Shown here: positions 16,771-24,276 of the stretch, in pieces | How positions within the stretch are numbered: position 1 is the first letter of the stretch | Layout: the number at the start of each line of letters is the position of its first letter | Assembly: GCF_016862635.1 (NCBI RefSeq) | Contig: NZ_BONI01000018.1 | Span: 1-64,000, forward strand | Direction of reading: 5' to 3' | DNA from: Catellatospora coxensis | GTDB lineage: Bacteria > Actinomycetota > Actinomycetes > Mycobacteriales > Micromonosporaceae | Length of the DNA: 64,000 nt | The notes under the pieces: model-generated | Database searches by the model: none | Told to the model about the DNA's origin: nothing | The model's input: only the letters and a program-made list of their open reading frames with translations | Translations under genes and position numbers: made by a program

Positions 16771-16802
16771 CGGTCCGTGCCGCAGCGCGGCGGCACGGAC
16801 CG
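16771..16802. terminator. Perfect 13-bp hairpin after SDR/isochorismatase operon
   Basis: CGGTCCGTGCCGC and GCGGCACGGACCG pair around AGCGCG. It lies 26 bases after the hydrolase stop and 20 before the next start. No T-tract. Confidence 0.6.
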
Positions 16803-16822
16803 CGCCGGACGGCGGAGGCGGT

Positions 16823-18061
16823 ATGGACGACGCGGCCACACTGGACACGTTGCTCTCCGGTGAGCCCTCGACCGAGGCCTGGGCGCAGGCTGTTCCGCTG
16901 CTGGAAGGCGCGTCTCCCGACGGCCTGGCCGCCGCCGGGCGGCTGCTCGGCTGGCCCGCGCGGTGCAGGCCGATGCCCGACCGCTGGTGGGACGAGCAGC
17001 GCGCCGGGCAGCACCGACCCTGGCACCGGCTGGCGGCCTGGCGGGAACTCGGCGACCTCGACCACGTGCAGAGCGGCGGCAGCCCGCGGTTCCCCGCCGA
17101 GGACGACTTCGCCGGGTTCGGCGAGGGGGCCGTCTCGGTGGCCTGCCCGCCCGACCCGGCCTGGCTGGTGCTGGGCGCGGCGGCCGAGTGGCACCACAAC
17201 GGCGGCGACATCGTGGTGTGGGGCACCGGCCCGCACACCCCGAGCCGGATGCTCCTCGACGGCAGCGGCTTCCATGACGAGGCGCTGGACGTGCAGCTCA
17301 GCCCGGACGGCGCGGTCGCGGTCGCCTCGGTCGAGGGCCGCCTGCACGCCTGGTCCACGCCCGGCGGCGAGGCGCTGTGGGAACTGGACCTCGGTCCGGC
17401 GCAGGAGTCGGTCGACACCTTCGACATGGCCCGCATGACGACCCGGATCGGCTTCAGCGGCGACGGCCGCCGGGTCGCGGCCGGCTCCGTGGCGCGCGGG
17501 TTGCGCGTCATCGACACCGAAACCGGGCACGTGCTGCTCACGCGGGAGGTCGCCGGCTGCGGCCCGGTGGCGCTCGACCACGCGGGCCGGCTGCTGGCGC
17601 ATTCCGGCGAAGCAGGCGCGATCGTGGTACGCGACACCGCCTCCGGTGCGTTCACCAGCCACGACACGGGGCTGTCGACGGTGAACGCGGTGGCGTTCGC
17701 GGCGGACGGCAGCGGGCTCCTCGTCACCGGCAGCGCCCGCGAGCAGGACGCCGTGGCCGCGGTGCTGCTGGCCTTCGACGGGGACCGGATCGTCGACAGC
17801 CGCCCCGTGCGGCCGGCGGGCCTGCCGTCGGACATGTCCGCGCGGTCGCCGCTGGCCGCGGTGGCCACCCGCTGCGTCTGGGGCAGCCACGGACCGCTGG
17901 CCTTCGCCGTCGACGACGGCGGCGCCGTGCTGTTCGACGAACGGGGCCGTCTCCTGTGGACCGAGTCCGGCCAGGTCGCGGGAGGCTTCTCCCCCGCGGG
18001 CGACGTGCTGGCGCTCGTCGGCGACACCGTCACCGCGGTGTTTGTAGAAGGGCTCCGCTGA
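16823..18061 (+). CDS. WD40/beta-propeller-like protein of unknown function
   Basis: A 412-residue cytoplasmic-looking protein with no signal peptide. From ~residue 110 it has repeated blade-like segments (GDIVVWGTG, DVQLSPDGAVAVASVEGRLHAW, RIGFSGDGRRVAAGSVARGLRVID, AVAFAADGSGLLVTGS) resembling WD40 or YVTN-type propeller repeats. The N-terminal ~100 residues are Trp/Arg-rich and unassigned. GGAGG precedes the ATG. It lies alone between two hairpins. Probably a protein-interaction scaffold; the partner is unknown. Confidence 0.75.
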   Translation: MDDAATLDTLLSGEPSTEAWAQAVPLLEGASPDGLAAAGRLLGWPARCRPMPDRWWDEQRAGQHRPWHRLAAWRELGDLDHVQSGGSPRFPAEDDFAGFGEGAVSVACPPDPAWLVLGAAAEWHHNGGDIVVWGTGPHTPSRMLLDGSGFHDEALDVQLSPDGAVAVASVEGRLHAWSTPGGEALWELDLGPAQESVDTFDMARMTTRIGFSGDGRRVAAGSVARGLRVIDTETGHVLLTREVAGCGPVALDHAGRLLAHSGEAGAIVVRDTASGAFTSHDTGLSTVNAVAFAADGSGLLVTGSAREQDAVAAVLLAFDGDRIVDSRPVRPAGLPSDMSARSPLAAVATRCVWGSHGPLAFAVDDGGAVLFDERGRLLWTESGQVAGGFSPAGDVLALVGDTVTAVFVEGLR

Positions 18062-18066
18062 CGCGC

Positions 18067-18126
18067 GGCGGCCACGGTCCGGAACGATCGGCAGCGGGCT
18101 GCCGAGCACTCCTGACCGTGGCCGCC
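18067..18126. terminator. Nested hairpin between convergent genes
   Basis: GGCGGCCACGGTC (18067-18079) pairs with 18114-18126, and CGGCAGC (18089-18095) with GCTGCCG (18098-18104) on the same axis, separated by a symmetric nine-base internal loop. It starts six bases after the WD40-like gene and can terminate both strands. Confidence 0.6.
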
Positions 18127-18185
18127 TGCCGGGACGGCGGGACACCCGCGCCGCCCCCGGTCACCGACCGGCCGTCAGCCGATCG

Positions 18186-20357
18186 TCAGTTCTTCTTCCA
18201 CACGAAGAACCGGATGGTGCTGGTGTTGTTGTCGGGGTTCGGGTCCGGCGTGGTGCTGGACACGGTGGCGGTGTTGACGAGCTCGCCCTCGGCGCGCACC
18301 TTCAGCTTGATCGGGAAGACGAGCGTTCCGCCGGCGGCCAGGCTGTCGGCCGTACACGTGATGACGTGGTCCTGGCCCGAGTCGTAGGTGCAGGCCGACG
18401 GCAGCGACTCCACCCCGACCTTGTCGGGTCGCAGCGGCAGCGAGTCCAGCACCGTGATGTTCTGCGCGTCCGACGGACCGAGGTTGCGCACCGTCAGCGT
18501 GAGCAGCACGACGGTGCCCTTGTCCTTGTCCTTGTCCTTCTTGTCGCTGAGCGCGGCCGCCTCCTGCTGCTGCCAGGTCTGCGTCGCCGCGGCCTCGATC
18601 GCGAGGTCCGCGGAGGTCTCCACCGCGGTCGTCGTGGTGAACGTGTTGTTCCCGGTGTTCGGGTCGGGGGTCGGCGAGGACACCGTCACCGTGTTGGTCA
18701 GCGTGCCGTCCGGCACGTCGGCGCCGACCGCCACGGTCAGCACGAACTGCCGCTCCCTCTGCGCGAACGTGCCGAGCGCGCAGACCACCTCGCCGGGCTC
18801 GTCCGCGGTGCACACGGCGTCGCCGCTGCTGCTCACGAACGTCGTGCCGGCCGGCAGCGTGTCGGTCACCACGACCGCCTGCGCATCCGACGGGCCCGCG
18901 TTGGCCACGGTGACGGTGTACTTCAGCTCGTTGCCCGCCGTCACCGGGTCCGGCGCGCCGGACTTGGTCACCGACAGGTCGGCCGAAGCGGTCACCTCGG
19001 TGGGCACGCTCGCGCGGACGTCGCTGTTGTCCGGGTCGGCGGTCGCGCCGGACACGATGGCCTCGTTGAACAGGATCGTGCCGGGCACCAGGTCCGCGGC
19101 GACGTGACCGACGACGGTGATGGTCGCGCTCGCGCCGCTGGCGAGGTTGCCCAGGCCGCACTCCAGCCGGCCGCCGTTGGGCTGCCCGTTGGTGCAGGAG
19201 CCGACCGAGGGCGACACCGACACGAAGGTGACCCCGGCCGGCATGGTGTCGCGCACGACCACGTCACGGGCCGTCGACGGGCCGCTGTTGGTCACCGTGA
19301 TCAGGTATTCGAGGTCGGTGCCCGCGTCGGCGGTCGTGTCGCCGATCTTCGTCAGGCTCAGGTCCGCCGAGCCGACGAAGTCGACGCGGCCGGTCGCCTG
19401 GTTGTTGCCCTTCTCCGGGTCGGCGGTCGTGCTGCGTACCGTCGCGACGTCGTTGATCTGCGCCACGTCGGCGGCCGTCACGACGACCCGCACGACGCCC
19501 CGCGTGCCGGCCGCGATCACGCCCAGCGTGCAGTTGAGGGTGAGGTCGCGGATCGGGCCCGTCGGCGTCGCCGAGCAGGTCCCCGGGCTCACCCGCACCC
19601 GGGACACCTCGAACGGCGCCGCGGAGGTGAGCACGTCGGTCAGCGTCACGTTCTGGGCGTCCGACGGGCCGAGGTTGTCGACGTAGATGTCGCAGTAGCC
19701 CTCGGTGTCGGCCGGGGCGGGCTCGTCGGGCTTGCACACCTTGGTGACCGACAGGTCGGCGGCGGTGGCGACCCGGGTCGTGACGGTTGCGGTGCTGTCC
19801 GTCTCGTCCTGCGGGCTGGTGACGGTCGCCGTGTTGGTGAGCGTGAGGCCGGTGAAGCTCGCGGGGACGCGCACCTGGATGACGAGCTGGATCGTCTGTC
19901 CGGTGGCCATCGGGCCCAGGCCGCAGGTCAACGTGCCCTGGTTGTTCTGGCACGGGATCGAACTGGCCAGGAACTCCACGCCCGCGGGCAGCACGTCCGT
20001 GACACCTACCCTGGTCGCGGGGTCCCCGCTGTTGGTGACGGTGATCGTGTAAGTGATCTCCTCACCGGCGAGGACGGTTTCCGGCGACCCGACCTTGGTG
20101 ATGGCCAGGTCGGCCAGTTGCACCCGGTTCGACAGCGCCCGAGCAACGGCGCGCATGCTGCCCGCGCCCTTGCTGATGAAGTTCGTCGCGTGCGGCAGGC
20201 CGCGTACCGGCACGGACCGGTCCGCTCCGGCCTGCTGGCTCGCGACCGCGCGTCCGGTCGGGCCGGCGCCCGACGCGGCCGCTGGTGCGGCGAGCACCGC
20301 GAGTCCGCCGGCCATGGCCAGCGCGACGTGCGCGGTGATGAGACGTCTACGAGACAA
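18186..20357 (-). CDS. Secreted DUF11 (conserved repeat) surface protein
   Basis: A 723-residue exported protein. The signal peptide (MSRRRLITAHVALAM, cleavage near AAPAAAS) is followed by about five DUF11 beta-sandwich repeats of ~110-120 residues, each with the pattern ADLSVTK...ITVTNSGPS...VTDTLPAG...G.TC.LG....G....TV...A...G.L.N.ATV. The last repeat is interrupted by a KKDKDKDK run before TVVLLTLTVRNLGPS. There is no LPXTG sorting motif or C-terminal helix, so it is probably released or wall-associated. DUF11 proteins form elongated Ig-like stalks. Function of this one unknown. Confidence 0.85.
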   Translation of the reverse strand: MSRRRLITAHVALAMAGGLAVLAAPAAASGAGPTGRAVASQQAGADRSVPVRGLPHATNFISKGAGSMRAVARALSNRVQLADLAITKVGSPETVLAGEEITYTITVTNSGDPATRVGVTDVLPAGVEFLASSIPCQNNQGTLTCGLGPMATGQTIQLVIQVRVPASFTGLTLTNTATVTSPQDETDSTATVTTRVATAADLSVTKVCKPDEPAPADTEGYCDIYVDNLGPSDAQNVTLTDVLTSAAPFEVSRVRVSPGTCSATPTGPIRDLTLNCTLGVIAAGTRGVVRVVVTAADVAQINDVATVRSTTADPEKGNNQATGRVDFVGSADLSLTKIGDTTADAGTDLEYLITVTNSGPSTARDVVVRDTMPAGVTFVSVSPSVGSCTNGQPNGGRLECGLGNLASGASATITVVGHVAADLVPGTILFNEAIVSGATADPDNSDVRASVPTEVTASADLSVTKSGAPDPVTAGNELKYTVTVANAGPSDAQAVVVTDTLPAGTTFVSSSGDAVCTADEPGEVVCALGTFAQRERQFVLTVAVGADVPDGTLTNTVTVSSPTPDPNTGNNTFTTTTAVETSADLAIEAAATQTWQQQEAAALSDKKDKDKDKGTVVLLTLTVRNLGPSDAQNITVLDSLPLRPDKVGVESLPSACTYDSGQDHVITCTADSLAAGGTLVFPIKLKVRAEGELVNTATVSSTTPDPNPDNNTSTIRFFVWKKN

Positions 20358-20440
20358 CGGTGTCCCCCTGTCCTGGTTGATCTGGGTGCGTCACCCAATT
20401 CATCAACGCGTCAGGGTTACTTTGCGTAAGGGGTTGACTA

Positions 20441-20482
20441 CTTTATGAAGCCGAATGGCGGAGGTGCTCCTGCTTCATAAAG
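20441..20482. repeat. Perfect 11-bp inverted repeat upstream of DUF11 gene
   Basis: CTTTATGAAGC (20441-20451) and GCTTCATAAAG (20472-20482) are separated by 20 bases. It is AT-rich against a GC-rich background and lies between the DUF1905 gene stop and the DUF11 start on the minus strand, so it could be an operator for the latter or a terminator of the former. Confidence 0.5.
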
Positions 20483-20494
20483 CCCGGACCCGCC

Positions 20495-20965
20495 CTATGC
20501 CGACGGACGTTCCTTGTGCCCGGCTTCCAGCAGCTCGATCATCTCGGCGATCCGCAGCGGGCGCTGCTCCGGCCTGCGCTTGGTGGCGTCGATCCACCGC
20601 AGGTAGGCCTTGCGGTAGAACTGGGCCAGGGAGTCGAAGAACGCCCCGGCCGCCGGATGGGCGGCGAGCGCCGCGGCCACGTCCTCGGCCAGGTCGGCCC
20701 GCTGCGGACCCTCGGCCGTCAACTCGACCGGCACCGTCGTGCCGACCTGGACGCCGCAGTCGCGCTGCCACGCCGGGCCGAGCGTGAAGCCGAAACCGGC
20801 GCCCACCGCCTCCACGACACCCCGTACGCGTACACCGCCGACGGTGCCGGCCACGTGGTGGCGCGGTTTGGCTCCCCACACGGTTTCCGGATCGAACGGC
20901 ACCGGGATCACGATCCCGCCCCGGGCGGCCGCGCCGACCAGGGCGTCGAAACGAACAGGTTCCAC
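20495..20965 (-). CDS. DUF1905 / YdeI-like (OmdA) protein
   Basis: A 156-residue cytoplasmic protein with an N-terminal DUF1905 beta-barrel (FDALV, GGIVIPVPFDPETVWG, GGVRVRGVVEAVGAGFGFTLG) and a C-terminal Bacteriocin-protection/YdeI-like helical part (LAAHPAAGAFFDSLAQFYRKAYLRWIDATKRRPEQRPLRI shape, the typical YdeI segment). GTG 20965 is the only reasonable start. Relatives are linked weakly to antimicrobial peptide tolerance, but molecular function is not established. It is a single gene with no clear operon partners. Confidence 0.8.
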   Translation of the reverse strand: MEPVRFDALVGAAARGGIVIPVPFDPETVWGAKPRHHVAGTVGGVRVRGVVEAVGAGFGFTLGPAWQRDCGVQVGTTVPVELTAEGPQRADLAEDVAAALAAHPAAGAFFDSLAQFYRKAYLRWIDATKRRPEQRPLRIAEMIELLEAGHKERPSA

Positions 20966-21125
20966 AGCCCCGATCCTCTCACCCGGGCACGAAGCGGGCC
21001 TCGGACGATCGCCGCGTACTCCGGGCTGCCGAGTTCGCCAACCCGGCCCGCGGCCATGCCGTTTCCATCAGGATGGGGAGTGGCTCCACGGGGGTGGGGG
21101 TCGAGCTGGAGGAAGGGACGACACG

Positions 21126-22004
21126 ATGACGGAGCACATGAGCAGCGGAAGTCCGGCCGGGCGAGGGCAGGACCACTCGGACATGGCGGGCGATATCGAC
21201 ACGATGACCGTCAACCAACTCCGCGGCTGGCTCAAGGACCACGGCGTGACCGGGACCTCGGGCATGCGCAAGGAAGAGCTGGTCAAGACGGCGGTGAAGA
21301 CCATGCGCTCCGATCAGGGCACGATGTCGGCGAGCATCGCCACCGGCAAGAAGAGCACCGGCGCGAGCCCGGCGAGCGGCGCGGCCCACAGGACCGGCGG
21401 CAAGAAGACGGCCCAGCCGGGCGCCATGGCGCGCGCTGAAGGCTCCGGCCGGGCGGGCGAGACGGCGTGGGAGAGCCGGCACGACGACGTGATCGACCTG
21501 CTGCTGGGCCACCACGAGCAGATCAAGGAGCTGTTCGGGCAGGTCGGCCGGGCGCGGGGTGAGCAGAAGCAGCAGGCCTGGGAGCAGCTGGTACGCCTGC
21601 TGGTGATCCACGAGAACATCGAGCAGCAGCTCGTACACCCGCTGGCCGCCCGGCGGCTGCCCGACGGCGAGGACGTGATCGAGTCGCGGCTGCAGGAGGA
21701 GCAGCAGGCCACCGAGGACCTGTCCCAGCTGTACGAGATGGGCGTCGAGCACCCGCAGTTCGACGACCGCCTGATCGAGCTGCGCGACGCCGTGATCGAG
21801 CACGCCGAGCTGGAAGAGGACGAGGAGTTCGGCTACCTGCGCGAGAACCTGCCCGTCGAACAGCTGGTCGGCATCGCCGCCACCGCCCGCGCCGCCGAGC
21901 GGGTCGGACCGGCCGCGCCGGACGCGCACCCGTCACGCCAGAACGGCTCACCGGCCGCCATCGCCAACCGGGTGCGCGACGCCCTGCGCGACGCCGCGAA
22001 GTGA
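21126..22004 (+). CDS. Hemerythrin HHE-domain protein with SAP/Rho-N-like head
   Basis: A 292-residue protein. Residues ~24-62 (MTVNQLRGWLKDHGVTGTSG, RKEELVKTAVKTM) look like a SAP or Rho-N helix-extended-loop-helix, normally a nucleic-acid-binding module. A Lys/Gly/Ala linker follows. Residues ~115-245 are a hemerythrin-like four-helix bundle with candidate di-iron ligands in HDDVIDLLLGHHEQIKELF, HENIEQQLVHP, and EHAELEEDEEF. GGAGGAAGG precedes ATG 21126; longer in-frame starts lack a ribosome site. Hemerythrins sense or bind O2, NO or peroxide. The head suggests DNA or RNA association; this is inference. Confidence 0.85.
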   Translation: MTEHMSSGSPAGRGQDHSDMAGDIDTMTVNQLRGWLKDHGVTGTSGMRKEELVKTAVKTMRSDQGTMSASIATGKKSTGASPASGAAHRTGGKKTAQPGAMARAEGSGRAGETAWESRHDDVIDLLLGHHEQIKELFGQVGRARGEQKQQAWEQLVRLLVIHENIEQQLVHPLAARRLPDGEDVIESRLQEEQQATEDLSQLYEMGVEHPQFDDRLIELRDAVIEHAELEEDEEFGYLRENLPVEQLVGIAATARAAERVGPAAPDAHPSRQNGSPAAIANRVRDALRDAAK

Positions 22005-22029
22005 CCCGTCCGGCCTCGATCGTCTGATT

Positions 22030-22080
22030 TGCCAGGCACCTGTGCGTATCTTGAAACCTCATACGCCCAGGTGCCTGGCA
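22030..22080. terminator. Long hairpin between hemerythrin gene and rpmJ
   Basis: TGCCAGGCACCTG (22030-22042) pairs with CAGGTGCCTGGCA (22068-22080), then after one mismatch GCGTAT pairs with ATACGC; the loop is 11 bases. It sits between two convergent stops and can serve as a bidirectional terminator. Confidence 0.65.
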
Positions 22081-22118
22081 GGTCCGCTGATCTTGCGCGG
22101 CAAGCGCGGGGGCGGGGC

Positions 22119-22241
22119 TCAGCCCTGGCGGGCCTTCTGGCGCGGGTCGGACTTGTTGATCACGAAAACCGCGCCGTGGCGGCGCACCACGATCGAGTTC
22201 TGCCGGTTCTTGAGACTGCGCAGTGAGCTTCTGACCTTCAT
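22119..22241 (-). CDS. rpmJ: 50S ribosomal protein L36, cysteine-free form
   Basis: A 40-residue protein starting [12 protein letters not shown] and ending DPRQKARQG, matching L36. The zinc-binding Cys/His set of the standard form is absent (there is no Cys), which makes it the C-minus, YkgO-like paralogue. Such copies replace the zinc-requiring L36 under zinc limitation and are often repressed by Zur. It stands alone, not in the spc/alpha ribosomal operon, as expected for the alternative copy. I see no clear AT-rich Zur palindrome upstream. A main zinc-binding rpmJ should exist elsewhere in the genome. Confidence 0.95.
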   Translation of the reverse strand: MKVRSSLRSLKNRQNSIVVRRHGAVFVINKSDPRQKARQG

Positions 22242-22418
22242 CTGGCACCTGCCCTTTCTGTTCGCCCCATCGACAACCGCCGTGGTCAGTCCCGCATTCC
22301 CGCAGGTCAGACGAGTGCACCGGCGGTGCTGATCGACAAAAGCGGCAAAACGGCATGTTCGGGCGGCGCGGCGCGCGATGATCAGGACTGACGAGACATG
22401 ACCGAGCGAGGGAGCATC

Positions 22419-22946
22419 ATGAGCACATCGTCGGCGGCGGCAGGCGGCTTCGCCGGACAGCCGGTGCCCGTACAGCCCGTCGACCCCAGCCGGGCGATGG
22501 TCGCCGTCACCACCTACCCGGAGTACGGCGACGCCCAGCGCGCCGTGGACTTCCTGTCCGACAACAAGTTCCCCGTCGAGCACGCCGCCATCGTCGGCAC
22601 CAACCTGCGCATGGTGGAGCAGGTGCTCGGCCGCATGACCACCGGCCGGGCCACCGGGTACGGCGCGGCCGGCGGCGCCTGGTTCGGCCTGTTCATCGGC
22701 CTGCTGTTCGGCATCTTCGTGCCGACGAACTGGCTGGCCGTCGTGCTGACCGCGGTGGTGATCGCCGCGATCTGGGGCGCCATCTTCGGCGCGATCGCGC
22801 ACGCCATGACCCGCGGCAAGCGCGACTTCACGTCCAGCCGCTCGCTGCAGGCGAGCGAGTACGCGGTCAGCGTCTCCGCCGAGTACGCCGAGCAGGCCCG
22901 CCAGCTGCTCGCCCGGCTCACGCCGCCCACCGCCACGGCCGGCTGA
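22419..22946 (+). CDS. General stress protein 17M-like membrane protein
   Basis: A 175-residue protein. The N-terminal ~90 residues ([36 protein letters not shown] shape) match the GSP17M/YflT-like domain, followed by a glycine-rich turn and two hydrophobic segments ([16 protein letters not shown] and [19 protein letters not shown]), then a charged cytoplasmic tail with [17 protein letters not shown] 22419 is preferred over 22398 because the GAGCGAGGGA ribosome site lies between them. Related proteins are stress-induced; function unknown. Confidence 0.85.
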   Translation: MSTSSAAAGGFAGQPVPVQPVDPSRAMVAVTTYPEYGDAQRAVDFLSDNKFPVEHAAIVGTNLRMVEQVLGRMTTGRATGYGAAGGAWFGLFIGLLFGIFVPTNWLAVVLTAVVIAAIWGAIFGAIAHAMTRGKRDFTSSRSLQASEYAVSVSAEYAEQARQLLARLTPPTATAG

Positions 22947-22953
22947 CCGGAGG

Positions 22954-23466
22954 TCAGAACAGTCTGCCCGCCTTGACCTCGGCCGGCTCCTCCAGTTCGA
23001 GCAGGAACTGCTTGCGCCGCAGGCCGCCGGCGAATCCGGTGAGGCTGCCGTCGCTGCCGACGACCCGGTGACAGGGCACGATCACCGAGACCGGGTTGCG
23101 GCCGACGGCCTGCCCCACCCGCTGGGCCAGGGCCGGGTTGCCCAGCTGGGCGGCGAGCGTGCCGTACGTCGTGGTCCGCCCGTGCGGGATCTCGCGCAGC
23201 AGCGCCCACACCCGCTGCTGGAAGGCGTCGCCGTGCAGCGCGACGGGCACGTCGAACGTGGTACGCCGACCGGCGAGGTACTCGGCCAGCTCCTCGGCCG
23301 TCCTGGTGAACAGCGGATCACCGGCCGGCTCGACGTACGGGCCGATCGCCTCCGGCTTCGGCGGGTACCAGTGCCCCGGGAAGTACAGCCCGATCAGCGT
23401 GTCGCCGTCGGCGACCGCCGTCAGCTCGCCGAGCCCCGTGCCGATCCGGGTGTGCCGTGCGGTCAT
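22954..23466 (-). CDS. ogt: Methylated-DNA--protein-cysteine S-methyltransferase
   Basis: A 170-residue suicide DNA repair enzyme that transfers O6-alkyl groups from guanine to its own Cys. The active site [12 protein letters not shown] is intact, preceded by the DNA-binding helix region [21 protein letters not shown] and followed by [16 protein letters not shown]. Length and motifs are standard for Ogt/MGMT. Convergent with the GSP17M-like gene (eight-base gap). No AlkA/Ada partner is nearby. Confidence 0.95.
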   Translation of the reverse strand: MTARHTRIGTGLGELTAVADGDTLIGLYFPGHWYPPKPEAIGPYVEPAGDPLFTRTAEELAEYLAGRRTTFDVPVALHGDAFQQRVWALLREIPHGRTTTYGTLAAQLGNPALAQRVGQAVGRNPVSVIVPCHRVVGSDGSLTGFAGGLRRKQFLLELEEPAEVKAGRLF

Positions 23467-23558
23467 GGTCCTGCCTCCGTCCTCGCCTCAGCCGATCATG
23501 TCACCGGGACCCGGCGGCAGGCTGGCGGGAAAACGACATCGCATCCGGCCCGGCCTGG

Positions 23559-24209
23559 TCACGGCCACAGGCGTTCGGTGCGCCAGCCGTCGGCGGTGCG
23601 GCGGTAGCGCAGCCGGATGTGCCGCCGCTCGGTGTCGGCCTGCCAGAACTCCACGCTCATCGGCTTGAGCAGGTACACCGTGTGGTGCTCGGCGACCAGC
23701 TCCGGGTCGGCCTCCAGCCGGGCCTGCGCGGCGGCCAGCTCCGCGGCGAGGTCGGCGGGGTCGTGCAGCACGGTGCTCTGCCGCCCGATCAGGCTCGCGG
23801 TGCGCGATCCGATCGGCCTGGCCAGGAAGTCCTGGGCGCTGACCTCGGGCACCGCGGGCTGCACCGGCCCGCGGACGCGGATCTGCCGGCCCTGCTCGCG
23901 CCAGTAGAACCCGAGCGCGGCCTGCGGGTTGACACCGAGCTGGGCGCCCTTGGCGCTGATCGACTCGGTGGCGAAGTACAGGCCCTCGGCGTCGAGGTCC
24001 TTGAGGATGAGCACCCGCAGGTCGGGCAGGCCGTCGGGCCCGGCGGTGGCCAGGGTCATCGCGTGCGGCTCGGACACCCCGGCCGTGATGGCCTCCTGCA
24101 GCCAGGCGGCCAGCAGGTCGGCGGGGTCGGACCCGGCGGCGGCCGGGTCGAAGGCGGGCAGCGGACGGGCGAAGACCGGCAGTCCTCGCAGAAGATCACG
24201 CATGGACAC
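23559..24209 (-). CDS. Pyridoxal 5'-phosphate synthase / PNPOx-family flavin oxidase
   Basis: A 216-residue FMN enzyme of the pyridoxamine phosphate oxidase family with the PdxH-like order: PHAMTLATAGPDGLPDLRVLILK at the FMN site, GLYFATESISAKGAQLGVNP, RQIRVRGPV, ARPIGSRTASLIGRQS, and the C-terminal dimerisation end VEFWQADTERRHIRLRYRR...ERLWP. The closing RL-x-P matches PdxH, which oxidises PNP/PMP to PLP. GTG 24209 is chosen because GGGAGAA lies seven bases upstream; ATG 24230 and ATG 24203 are in-frame alternatives. It could be PdxH proper or a phenazine/PhzG-like paralogue; no phenazine genes are near. Confidence 0.85.
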   Translation of the reverse strand: MSMRDLLRGLPVFARPLPAFDPAAAGSDPADLLAAWLQEAITAGVSEPHAMTLATAGPDGLPDLRVLILKDLDAEGLYFATESISAKGAQLGVNPQAALGFYWREQGRQIRVRGPVQPAVPEVSAQDFLARPIGSRTASLIGRQSTVLHDPADLAAELAAAQARLEADPELVAEHHTVYLLKPMSVEFWQADTERRHIRLRYRRTADGWRTERLWP

Positions 24210-24276
24210 GGTGCCATTCTCCCGGATCATCCCCAGCGTGTGCGCCACCAGGGCCCGGTTCGGTGCGACCGCCCGG

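Noticed and set aside
22242-22418. Zur operator upstream of the cysteine-free rpmJ
   Set aside because: No AT-rich palindrome of the expected type could be seen; recorded as absence, not as a site.
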